30,436 nt of DNA from CAZHGD01 sp964531735 (GTDB lineage Bacteria > Armatimonadota > UBA10988), in NCBI GenBank assembly GCA_964531735.1, contig CAZHGD010000084.1, positions 1-30,436 on the forward strand, in the 5' to 3' direction. The notes beneath the pieces were generated by a model. The model ran no database searches. It had not been told where the DNA came from and saw only the letters and a program-made list of their open reading frames with translations. A program made the position numbers and the translations under genes. Shown one piece after another: positions 1 to 7,619 of the stretch; position 1 is the first letter of the stretch; each line of letters opens with the position of its first letter.

Positions 1-3000
1 GGCCGGGTCGGCGGCCACCTGACGCAACAGCCGCGCCAGATCGTCCACGGCGACCTCGAACTGCCAGCCTGGTCCCGCCAGCTCCCACGGGCCCACCTGC
101 GGCGGATCGAGCGGTCGCCGCTCGGCGGGCACCCGCCAGCCCACGGTCTGGTCGACGAAGTCGTCGGTCGGACCGCCGTCGGGCACCACCACCGGCACGC
201 CGCAGGCCAGTGCCTCCAGCGCGGGCAGCAGGAAGCCCTCGCCGCGGTAGGGCATGACCAGGCAGTCGGCGGCCGTGTAGACACCGGCCAGCCGGTGCGG
301 GCTCAGCTCCTCGTCGAGGTAGACGACCGCCGGCGCGGCGCGGTCGGCGGCCAGCGCAAGGAGCGCCTCGCGGTGGTTCTGGCCGCGGTAGACGGTCTGA
401 CTGCCCGTGTCTTTGACCAGCAACAGCACGTCGTCCAGCGGCGTGAACGCCCGGCGATACGCCTGCAGCAGGATGTCGATGCCCTTGCGCGTGATGGTCC
501 CGCCGACGAAGGCGAACACGAAGGGTTCGCCGTGGAGCCGCTCGGCGCCGGGCTCGGTGGTGGGCACATAGGGTGGCGCGGTCGGACAGAACACGTCGGC
601 ATCGACGCCCAGCGGCACCACCTGCACGCGGTCTTCCGGCACGCCGCTGGCGAGGTAGACCTGGCGGACATAGCTGCTGTAGCACCAGACCTCGCTCACC
701 TCGCGCCGGATCGGCTCCACCCAGGCCGCCGGCAGGTAGCCGTACTCCCACGGCTGCATCAGCACCAGATGGCCATCCTCGGGGGCCTCAAACCGCGGCG
801 GGAAGTGATGCCGCACGTGGACCTGCGCCGGCCGTGACAGCGGCGCGAAACAGCGCGTCGACAACGCATCGCCGGCCACCGGTGTGTCCAGCGGCGCCAA
901 CGACAGCTCGATGCGCTCGTCGGCCGCCAGACCACCGCACAGCGCCCGGTTGACATGGGCCAGGCTGTGCTGGCCGAAGCAGTCGCCTTCCCACCGGACG
1001 GTGAGGTCGGCGACCGGCGGCGGCGCCACCGGGTGCGGCTGGTGCTGCTCGCGCAACCGCTCGAGCTCGGCGGCCAGTTGCCGGCCCACCACCGTGCGGC
1101 TGAACCGCGCGTGGACGCTCTCGCGCGCGCGGGCGCCGACGGCGGCGGCTTCGCCGCGCTCCGTATAGACCCGGCGGAGCAGCTCACGCAGGTGCTCCAG
1201 GCGGGGCTCACCCCAGCGGTGCCCCTGCATCACCGGCGTCTCGCGCCAACCGGCGGCCGACACCTCGGTCACGGTGCAGTCGACCAGGTAACTGTTGTCC
1301 GGCGCCATGAACTCGGTGTTGCCGCTCCAGCCGGTGCCGATGGTCGGCTTGCCCACCGCCATGGCATCGAGGTAGGGCCGGCCCCAGCCTTCGCCGCGGC
1401 TGGCCATGACGTAGGCGTCGACGGCGCGGTAGAGGGCCACCATCTGCGCGCGGCTGAGGCGCTCGTGGACGAAGGCGACGCGTGGATCGCGGCTCAGGTC
1501 CCAACCGAACTCGCCCTGGGCCAGGGCCGCGGCCTGCTGCTGGATGCCCGCTGCGCCATAGCCCATGGCCGACCAGACCTTGAGCACCAGGGTCACCGGC
1601 TCGTCAGGCGCGAACTCGGCCAGGAATGCGCGCAACAGCACGTCCCAGCCTTTGCGCAGCGTCCAGTCGAAGACGCTCAGAAAGGCGAACCGCTCCTGGG
1701 CGCTCAAGCGCTCGGTCAGCGCGCTGGGCTGGCCGGGTCCGGCATACTCGGACGGGTCGAAGCAGCCGGGGATCACGCTGAGCCGGTCGAGCGGCACGCC
1801 GGCAGCGGCAAACGTCCGCCGGTTGAACTCGCTGGGCACCAGAAGGTGGTCGAAGCCCGCGCAGGCCAGCCGCATCGGCTCGGGAATGCGGTCGGTCTCG
1901 AACATGGTGCGGCCGACCAGCAGGCCGGCCTCGGGGTGCCGACGATAGTAGTAAGGTATGTTGTGGTGGACCTGGATGAACCCAGGCCGCGCCGGCCGGC
2001 CACTCAGCGCCGCGAACCGCTCGCGTTCGGCCTCGCTGAGCGCGGCCGGCCCAGCCGGCTCGCCCGGCTCGGGTGCCGCCACCGCCACGCCCGCACTGTC
2101 GAGGGCCAGGATGAGCTGCCGGCTCTCCTCGCCATAGCCGCTGGGGCTCGACCAAGGCGCCTCCCACACCACCTCGGCGGCCGCGGGGCTGGTGGGCTCG
2201 ACCGTCAGCGGTGGCCGCGGCGCCGGTGGGCGCTGTTTGGCCACCTGCAGGGCGAACTCGAGCACCTCCGTGACGTCGGCCGGGACGGCCTCCTCGCCCG
2301 GCTGGAGCCGGCCCTGCTGGCGCCGCCTTTCGTACAGCTTGGCTTCCTGGGCAAAGCGGTAGAAGCCCGACAGGAAGCTGTACAGGAAGCCGGGCACACC
2401 ATCGCGCTCGGCGCCACGCTGGTCGTAGTAGGCGGCGAAGTCGCCGACGAACTGCGCCACGGCTCGGCGCCAGTGGAAGCTCTGGCCGTCCCTGTCCAGG
2501 TTGGCGGCCTCGCCGTCGGTGTAGCGGTTCAGCTTCTCGAGGTAGTGCGCCACACCGTCGTACGAGTAGTGGGTCACGGCCAACTCGGGTCGGTCGGCGG
2601 GAAACGGAATGACCCGCCCGTCCACCACGGCGCCGGCGTGCAGCCGGGCATCGAAGGCAAAGCGGCCGTTCTTGAACAGCCGCGGCGAGGTGTAGCCCGG
2701 GTAGAGGCACTGCAGCCAGTGCCCGCCGAAGTGGTGACGCATGGGCAGCAGCACCGCCTCGAACTCGTCACCATGCCGCCGGGTCAGGTCGCGGAGCGCC
2801 GGGCCGAGGCCTGGCGGCACGCGTTCATCGGCGTCGAGGTAGAGCACCCAACGGTATCGCGCCCGCAGCGCCGAGACGTTGCGGGCCCGGTCGAAGTTGG
2901 GGATCCAGGGGTGGTTGATGACCTGGTCCGTGGCCTGACGGGCCATGGCCAAGGTGGCGTCGGTACTCTCCATGTCGCAGACGATCAGCTCGTCGGTCCA

Positions 3001-3738
3001 GCCGCCCAGCGATTGCAGGCACTCCGCCAGTCGGGCCTGCTCGTTGCGCGTGTGGACGATGGCGCTGATCCCTTCGGGGTACGGCTCGCCCGGACCGGCC
3101 AGCAGCGCGCGGAGCGCGTCGTCCAGTGGCCGCCCGCGCAGTACCACCAACAGGCCGTCGCGTTCGCCCTGCTGCGGGTCGCCGTGGTAGCGCAGCTCGG
3201 CCACCTCGAAGGGCTCCAGCAGCCACTGCCACTCCTCCAGCGGCAGCAGGCGTTCCGGGCCGCTGGTCGGCTCACCCGGGTGGTACACCGACGGTACCGA
3301 GAAGACTACCCACTGCGCCCGAGCGACATGCTGGGCCAGCGTCGCGCGGATCTGGGCCGCGGTGCCGCGTTGCACCAGCCCCCAGTGGTGGATCACGTCG
3401 TAGCGTGCGTCGGCGCCGCCAAGCTCGCCCGGGCCGCCGACCTGGAAATCCGCGGCGCCGCCGAGCAGGCGGTTGATCTGCCGCGCACGCTCCACCGTCG
3501 CCGGCTGCGGGTCCAGACCGACCGACACGACGCCGCGTAGCGACAGCCAGACCGGCGCGTAGCCACAGCCGGCCGCGGCATCGAGCGTCGTGCCGCCTCG
3601 TGGGCAGCACGAGAGCACGCCCGTCAGGTACGCCAGCCACGCCGGGCTCTGGCACCAGCCCGCATAGTGGCGCGGCACCTCGGCCAGTGGCACCTCGTCA
3701 GTCAGCGACCATCCACCCAGACCAGCCCGATTGGCCAT
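1..3738 (-). CDS. Multidomain glycosyltransferase: methyltransferase-like + GT2 + GT4 + GT4 (partial, runs off left edge)
   Basis: One minus-strand frame stays open from ATG at 3738 to base 1 (1246 codons, no stop). An AAGGGG ribosome site precedes the ATG, and an in-frame TAG lies 13 codons upstream. About residues 30-200 resemble a class I SAM methyltransferase (LDAAAGCGY, then VGLD). Residues ~220-420 are a GT2 domain of the WaaE/KdtX type, with ISAIVHTRNEQ, VCDMESTDAT and the acidic DADER near residue 303. Residues ~525-890 form a GT4-like domain (FLSVFDWTLRKGWDVLL, SRGEGWGRPYLD). Residues ~915 to the edge form a second GT4 (FVGGTITRKGIDILL, EGFLLPALEALACG with an intact EX7E). No signal peptide or membrane segment is seen, so it probably acts in the cytoplasm on nucleotide-sugar donors. 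Donors, acceptor and true C-terminus are unknown. The 160-base gap to the upstream PIG-L-like gene shows no clear promoter. Confidence 0.88.
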   Translation of the reverse strand, partial: MANRAGLGGWSLTDEVPLAEVPRHYAGWCQSPAWLAYLTGVLSCCPRGGTTLDAAAGCGYAPVWLSLRGVVSVGLDPQPATVERARQINRLLGGAADFQVGGPGELGGADARYDVIHHWGLVQRGTAAQIRATLAQHVARAQWVVFSVPSVYHPGEPTSGPERLLPLEEWQWLLEPFEVAELRYHGDPQQGERDGLLVVLRGRPLDDALRALLAGPGEPYPEGISAIVHTRNEQARLAECLQSLGGWTDELIVCDMESTDATLAMARQATDQVINHPWIPNFDRARNVSALRARYRWVLYLDADERVPPGLGPALRDLTRRHGDEFEAVLLPMRHHFGGHWLQCLYPGYTSPRLFKNGRFAFDARLHAGAVVDGRVIPFPADRPELAVTHYSYDGVAHYLEKLNRYTDGEAANLDRDGQSFHWRRAVAQFVGDFAAYYDQRGAERDGVPGFLYSFLSGFYRFAQEAKLYERRRQQGRLQPGEEAVPADVTEVLEFALQVAKQRPPAPRPPLTVEPTSPAAAEVVWEAPWSSPSGYGEESRQLILALDSAGVAVAAPEPGEPAGPAALSEAERERFAALSGRPARPGFIQVHHNIPYYYRRHPEAGLLVGRTMFETDRIPEPMRLACAGFDHLLVPSEFNRRTFAAAGVPLDRLSVIPGCFDPSEYAGPGQPSALTERLSAQERFAFLSVFDWTLRKGWDVLLRAFLAEFAPDEPVTLVLKVWSAMGYGAAGIQQQAAALAQGEFGWDLSRDPRVAFVHERLSRAQMVALYRAVDAYVMASRGEGWGRPYLDAMAVGKPTIGTGWSGNTEFMAPDNSYLVDCTVTEVSAAGWRETPVMQGHRWGEPRLEHLRELLRRVYTERGEAAAVGARARESVHARFSRTVVGRQLAAELERLREQHQPHPVAPPPVADLTVRWEGDCFGQHSLAHVNRALCGGLAADERIELSLAPLDTPVAGDALSTRCFAPLSRPAQVHVRHHFPPRFEAPEDGHLVLMQPWEYGYLPAAWVEPIRREVSEVWCYSSYVRQVYLASGVPEDRVQVVPLGVDADVFCPTAPPYVPTTEPGAERLHGEPFVFAFVGGTITRKGIDILLQAYRRAFTPLDDVLLLVKDTGSQTVYRGQNHREALLALAADRAAPAVVYLDEELSPHRLAGVYTAADCLVMPYRGEGFLLPALEALACGVPVVVPDGGPTDDFVDQTVGWRVPAERRPLDPPQVGPWELAGPGWQFEVAVDDLARLLRQVAADPA

Positions 3739-3898
3739 CAGCCCCTTGACCTTCCCGGCTCGCGCGACCCGCAGCTAGCCGCCAGCCGGCATCACCCGGC
3801 CGGCCGCTGGTTCGAAGCCAACCTGGCCGCTCCTCCGCACCCACGCGCGCTGCGGTGGCGGCCACGATCGCGGCGCCACCTCATCGCCCGACCGCCCG

Positions 3899-4594
3899 CT
3901 ACAACAGCTCCCGCGTCGTCTTCAACTGCCACGGCTCCACCGTGAACGCTTGCGCATACTGCACGCCGATGGCGATGCCGTGCTGGCGGCAGCGGGCCTG
4001 GTACCAGTCCCAGTAGGGCCAGCCACCTTCGCCACGGCCGATCGCGAACTGCTTGAACGCGCGCTCGTAGTCGGCGAACACGTCGCTGACGTCGACGAAC
4101 AGATAGGGCGTGAAGCCCTCGGCGTCTTCCCAGTTGTCGGAGTAGTACGTGCGCGCCCACTTCGGCGGCAGGCCGTCCAGGTCGAAGTGCCGGTTGGCCG
4201 CCATGAACACCGCCTTGCGCGTGAGGTGGTGGCAGGCCATGTGGTCGTCGTGCAGGCTGTGGCGCCAGTGGGTGACCACCACGGTCGGCCGCAGTTGGCG
4301 CAACAGCACGGCCAGCTCGCGGCAGATGGGCTCGGCCACCTCGATCTCGCCGTCGCGGTAGGGCAGTGTGTGCGTCGTCGCGCCCAGCCCGGCGGCGGCC
4401 GCCTCGGCCTCGGTGCGCTTCTGGGCCCCGTACTCGTCGGCGGTCAGCTTGGCATGGCCCTTTTCGCCGAGCGACAAGTTGACGAAGTGCGCCGACCACC
4501 CCTGGCGGACGTGCTTGAGCACTGTCGCCCCGGCGGCGAACTCCTGGTCGGCGGCGTGAGCGCCCACCGCCACGATGACCGGCTGCTCGCTCAT
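3899..4594 (-). CDS. PIG-L/LmbE-like protein with atypical HAAD metal motif
   Basis: The 231-residue product has the PIG-L/LmbE fold signature: a beta strand ending in VAVGAHAADQEF, a loop LSLGEKG, and a downstream HDDH/HH cluster (THWRHSLHDDHMACHH) that can supply the third zinc ligand. Typical family deacetylases have HPDD, where the first Asp is the general base and the second binds zinc. Here the motif is H13-A14-A15-D16, so both presumed metal ligands remain but the base is Ala. Some family members with AHxAD-type motifs, such as GalB-like hydratases, are not deacetylases, so the reaction cannot be assigned. The ATG at 4594 has GGAGAA five bases upstream. The gene is divergent from the SDR gene and upstream of the large glycosyltransferase on the same strand. 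A sugar or sugar-derived substrate is plausible from context only. Confidence 0.82.
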   Translation of the reverse strand: MSEQPVIVAVGAHAADQEFAAGATVLKHVRQGWSAHFVNLSLGEKGHAKLTADEYGAQKRTEAEAAAAGLGATTHTLPYRDGEIEVAEPICRELAVLLRQLRPTVVVTHWRHSLHDDHMACHHLTRKAVFMAANRHFDLDGLPPKWARTYYSDNWEDAEGFTPYLFVDVSDVFADYERAFKQFAIGRGEGGWPYWDWYQARCRQHGIAIGVQYAQAFTVEPWQLKTTRELL

Positions 4595-4618
4595 CTGGTT
4601 CTCCTGGCCGCGGCTTTC

Positions 4619-4637
4619 GCCGGCCGGCCGGCCGGCC
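4619..4637. repeat. Self-complementary CCGG tandem tract
   Basis: A 19-base run of alternating GG and CC dinucleotides lies between the divergent PIG-L-like and SDR genes. It is fully self-complementary and contains overlapping GGCCGGCC octamers. It could extrude as a hairpin or simply reflect extreme base composition. No -10/-35 pair is evident in this intergenic gap. Confidence 0.6.
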
Positions 4638-4707
4638 CTGCCGTCAGCGGGCCACGGAGGAATCGGTGGCGGCCGGCCCGAAGCCCCCGCAGCGTAGGAG
4701 ACGGTTC

Positions 4708-5475
4708 GTGCTGATCGATCTGTCCGGCAAGGTGGCCTTGGTGACCGGCTCGTCGCGTGGCATCGGCCGCGTCTGCGCCTTGGAGCTGGCCCGCAGCGGC
4801 GCCGACGTGGTGGTGAGTTACCATAGCCAGGCGGCCATGGCCGACGCTGTGGTGGCCGAGATTGCCGCCGACGGGCACCGCGCGGTGGCCCGGCAGGCCG
4901 ATGTCGGCCGGCGGGAGGACTGCGCGGCGCTGGTCGAGTGTGCCGTGGAGCAGTTCGGCCGCCTCGATATCGTCGTGCTCAACGCCTATCGCGACATCCG
5001 CAAGCCGGTGCTGGAGACCACGCCCGAGGACGTGGCGACCACCTGGAACTCGACGCTCTGGCACGGCTTCCACCTCAGCCAACTGGCGGCGCAGCAGATG
5101 GTGGCTCAGGGCCAGGGCGGGCGGCTGATCTTCATCAGCTCGGTCCATGCGCACTCGCCCTATTCGCCCGCGCTGGCTTACAACACCGCCAAGGCCGGGC
5201 TCAACCACATGGCCAAGTCGCTGGCAGTGGAGCTGGCGGAGCACCAGATCCTCTGCAATTCGGTGGAGCCGGGCTGGATCGACACCGAGGGCGAGCGCGT
5301 GTACTACACCGAGGAAGAGCTTCGCGAGCGCGGCCGTGAGCTGCCGTTGGGCCGACTGGGCACCGGGCAGGACATCGCCAACCTGGTGACCTTCCTGGCC
5401 AGCGAGCAGGCGGCGTACATCACCGGCGCGGTGCTGCGGGTCGACGGCGGCTACGTGCTGCCGCGCCTGCGTTGA
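4708..5475 (+). CDS. SDR-family NAD(P)-dependent oxidoreductase
   Basis: The 255-residue product is a classical short-chain dehydrogenase/reductase. The cofactor motif TGSSRGIG is at residues 13-20, and the catalytic set is Ser145, Tyr158 and Lys162 (YNTAK). The usual NNAG is replaced by LNAY. The C-terminal ITGAVLRVDGGY is typical of FabG-like members. An upstream in-frame ATG at 4666 would add a basic, proline-rich tail. The GTG at 4708 is preferred because AGGAG sits seven bases before it and the domain begins there (LIDLSGKVALVTG). It would interconvert an alcohol and a ketone with NAD(P); the substrate is not readable. The stop overlaps the start of the exporter gene in TTGA, so the pair should be co-translated. 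Confidence 0.9.
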   Translation: MLIDLSGKVALVTGSSRGIGRVCALELARSGADVVVSYHSQAAMADAVVAEIAADGHRAVARQADVGRREDCAALVECAVEQFGRLDIVVLNAYRDIRKPVLETTPEDVATTWNSTLWHGFHLSQLAAQQMVAQGQGGRLIFISSVHAHSPYSPALAYNTAKAGLNHMAKSLAVELAEHQILCNSVEPGWIDTEGERVYYTEEELRERGRELPLGRLGTGQDIANLVTFLASEQAAYITGAVLRVDGGYVLPRLR

Positions 5476-6344
5476 GTGCGGTCGCGCCGCATCCGGCCAG
5501 CGAGCGGGGCCTGCTGTTCGCCGGTGGCGCGGTGCTGGTCTGGTCGACCTCGTCGGTCACCACCAGCTTCGCGGTGAACCAGGCGCCGCCGCTGCTGGTG
5601 CTGGCGGTCAGCTTCACGGTGGCGGCGGCGTTGGGCCTGCTGCGCGATCAGTGCCACGGGCGACTACGCGCGACGCTGGCGGCGCCGTGGCCGGTGGTCG
5701 GTCTGGGCCTGTACGGCATCGCCAGCTACTACCTGGCCTTCTACTTCGCCTTCCGCTACGCGCCGGCGGTGCAGGTCAGCTTGATCAACTACCTGTGGCC
5801 GCTGCTGACCGTGCTGCTGTCGGCGCCCATCCTGCGCACGCCGCTGCCGCGCGGCGCGCTGCCGGCGGCGCTGGTGGGCCTGCTGGGCGCGGTGCTGGTG
5901 GTCACCGGTGGCCGCCTGCCGCACCTGTCGGCGCAGCACGCGCTGGGCTACGCGCTGGCGCTGTGGGCGGCGGTCTCGTGGGCCGTGTTCTCGTGCCTGC
6001 TGCGGCGCATCGGTCCGGCCGCCGCGGGCCGCATGCCGCTGTTCTGTCTGTGTACCGCGGGGCTGGCCTGGTTGGCCGTGCTGGCCACCGGCGCCCTCGG
6101 CGCGCACGGCGGCACCTGGTTGGCGGTGGCGGTGGTCATCGGCATCGGACCGCTGTTCGGCGCGTTCGAGTGTTGGGACCGCGCCATGCAATGGGGCGAT
6201 ATCGCCCGGATCGGCCTGTTGAGCTACCTGACGCCGGCGCTGTCGACGCTCTGGCTGGCGCTCGCCGGGCAGCCGCTGAACGCGGCCAGCGTGCTCGGCA
6301 TGGTGCTGATCATCGCCGCCGGGCTGCTCGGCCGCCGCGCGTAG
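5472..6344 (+). CDS. DMT-superfamily (EamA/YddG-like) inner-membrane exporter
   Basis: The 290-residue product is almost entirely hydrophobic, with about ten predicted membrane helices in two EamA repeats. Helices such as VVGLGLYGIASYYLAFYFAF and a C-terminal ALSTLWLALAGQPLNAASVLGM stretch resemble aromatic amino-acid exporters of the YddG group. Family members export small metabolites; the substrate here is unknown. Translation appears to start at TTG (5472), which shares four bases with the SDR stop codon, implying coupling. The pair may make and export the same small molecule, though that is inference. Its 3' end overlaps the opposite-strand sensor kinase gene by 35 bases. Confidence 0.85.
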   Translation: MSAVAPHPASERGLLFAGGAVLVWSTSSVTTSFAVNQAPPLLVLAVSFTVAAALGLLRDQCHGRLRATLAAPWPVVGLGLYGIASYYLAFYFAFRYAPAVQVSLINYLWPLLTVLLSAPILRTPLPRGALPAALVGLLGAVLVVTGGRLPHLSAQHALGYALALWAAVSWAVFSCLLRRIGPAAAGRMPLFCLCTAGLAWLAVLATGALGAHGGTWLAVAVVIGIGPLFGAFECWDRAMQWGDIARIGLLSYLTPALSTLWLALAGQPLNAASVLGMVLIIAAGLLGRRA

Positions 6345-7509
6345 CGGTGGGCCGTTCAGCCGCCGGCAGCACCAGGCGGAAGGTCGCCCCCTCGCCCAAC
6401 TGCGACTCCACCTCCAGCCGGCCACCGGAGGCATTGGCCAACTCATAGCAACTGGCCAGGCCGAGGCCGGTGCCCTCGCCCACCGGCTTGGTGGTGAACA
6501 GCGGGTCGAAGATGCGCCCGAGATGCTCGGGTGAGATGCCCGGCCCGTTGTCGGCCACTTCCAGGCGCACCTCGCCGTTGACCGCGCGCGTCCGCACCCA
6601 GAGGTGCGCATCGGGGCGGTCCTTCATGGCGTAGACGGCGTTGTCGAACAGGTTGGTCAGGATCTGCCGCAGGTCGGTGGCGACCGACTTGACCGGCGGC
6701 AACGGCTCGTCGAGCTCCAGCACGGCCTCGACCTGGTAGCGGAAGCGCGGATCGACCTGCCAGAACTCCACCTGCCGGCGCACCAGCGCGTTGAGGTCGA
6801 GCGGCTCGACCGCCTCGACCACCGTCTCGCGGCTGCGCACACCGGTGAGCAGGTTGGCGATCACCGCGGCCATGTCGCCGGTGACGTCCTTGGCCTTCTC
6901 CAGCAGGTCGCGCTTCAGCGCGTCGTCGGGCCGGTTGATCGCCAGCTCGAGGTAGCCCAGGATGGCGCTGAGGGGACTGTTCAGGTTGTGGGCCAACTGC
7001 GCGGCGTTGCGCCCGAGGAGGGCGAACTGCTGTTGGGCCATGAGCTGCGCGGTGCGCTCGCGCACCTCCAGCTCCAGGTTCTGGTTGATCTCGCGCAGCT
7101 CGTCCTGCAGCCACTTCAGCCGCAGCGCGTTCTTGACGCGGGCCAGCAGTTCCTCCTGGTGGAAGGGCTTCACCACGTAGTCATCGGCGAGGTGCTCGAA
7201 GCCTTTGACCATCTCGTCGGTGTGGCCTCGCCCCGTCACCACGATGACCATGGTCTGGGCCGCCGCGTCGGCCTTGACGTGCTCGAGGACGTCGTAGCCG
7301 TCGATGCCGGGCAGGCCCAGGTCGAGCAGCACCAGGTCGACGTCGTGGCCGGCCAGCAGCGTCAGCGCCTGCTCGCCCGAGTCGGCCTCCAACAGCTCAT
7401 AGTCGCCGAGGCAACGCGCCACCACCCGCCGACTGGCGGCGTTGTCCTCAACGATCAGCAGACGCGCCTGACGCTCTGTCCGCGGCACACCACTACTCCA
7501 CCGTCGCAC
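6310..7509 (-). CDS. Response-regulator/histidine-kinase hybrid (REC-HisKA-HATPase_c)
   Basis: The 399-residue soluble protein starts with a receiver domain: acidic pocket VEDN, phospho-acceptor Asp63 in LVLLDLGLPG, and conserved Lys114 in VVKPF. A predicted coiled coil (~residues 126-160) leads to a HisKA box with His174 (QLAHNLNSPL). The ATPase domain has N-box Asn286/Asn290 (ILTNLFDNAVYAM), DNGPGI, and GTGLGL. No transmembrane or sensor domain is present, so it probably receives its signal by phosphotransfer from another kinase and passes it on. No cognate partner gene is adjacent. The start is GTG at 7509; a second GTG at 7488 with GGAG five bases upstream is an equally good start and would leave a shorter tail before the receiver. 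Confidence 0.9.
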   Translation of the reverse strand: MRRWSSGVPRTERQARLLIVEDNAASRRVVARCLGDYELLEADSGEQALTLLAGHDVDLVLLDLGLPGIDGYDVLEHVKADAAAQTMVIVVTGRGHTDEMVKGFEHLADDYVVKPFHQEELLARVKNALRLKWLQDELREINQNLELEVRERTAQLMAQQQFALLGRNAAQLAHNLNSPLSAILGYLELAINRPDDALKRDLLEKAKDVTGDMAAVIANLLTGVRSRETVVEAVEPLDLNALVRRQVEFWQVDPRFRYQVEAVLELDEPLPPVKSVATDLRQILTNLFDNAVYAMKDRPDAHLWVRTRAVNGEVRLEVADNGPGISPEHLGRIFDPLFTTKPVGEGTGLGLASCYELANASGGRLEVESQLGEGATFRLVLPAAERPTATRGGRAARRR

Positions 7510-7601
7510 ACCCCTGCGCTCGGTTCCACCGCCCTGGCTCTAGTCTGCCATGTTGCGCCCGGTTTGGCCAGTACCCGACCGGGTTCGCTGAGCGCACATC
7601 G

Positions 7602-7616
7602 GCCGGCTCGCCCGGC
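7602..7616 (-). terminator. Possible hairpin terminator after the LamG/DUF6067-like gene
   Basis: A five-pair GCCGG/CCGGC stem with a five-base loop begins four bases after the stop codon at 7620. No U-run follows, so termination is uncertain. A second inverted repeat (CCCGGT at 7558-7563 and ACCGGG at 7578-7583) lies farther downstream in the same gap. Confidence 0.3.
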
Positions 7617-7619
7617 TCC

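Noticed and set aside
955..3540. 861-codon open frame on the plus strand across the large glycosyltransferase gene
   Set aside because: Its product is Arg/Gly/Ala/His-rich with no recognisable motifs, and the opposite strand carries clear domains. It is a GC-rich antisense shadow.
3809..3825. GGTTCGA-like T-arm sequence hinting at a tRNA
   Set aside because: The T-stem has a mismatch and no acceptor, anticodon or D-arm can be formed around it on either strand.
4666..4707. Earlier ATG start for the SDR gene
   Set aside because: It adds a basic, Pro-rich tail not typical of SDRs and lacks a ribosome site as good as AGGAG before GTG 4708.
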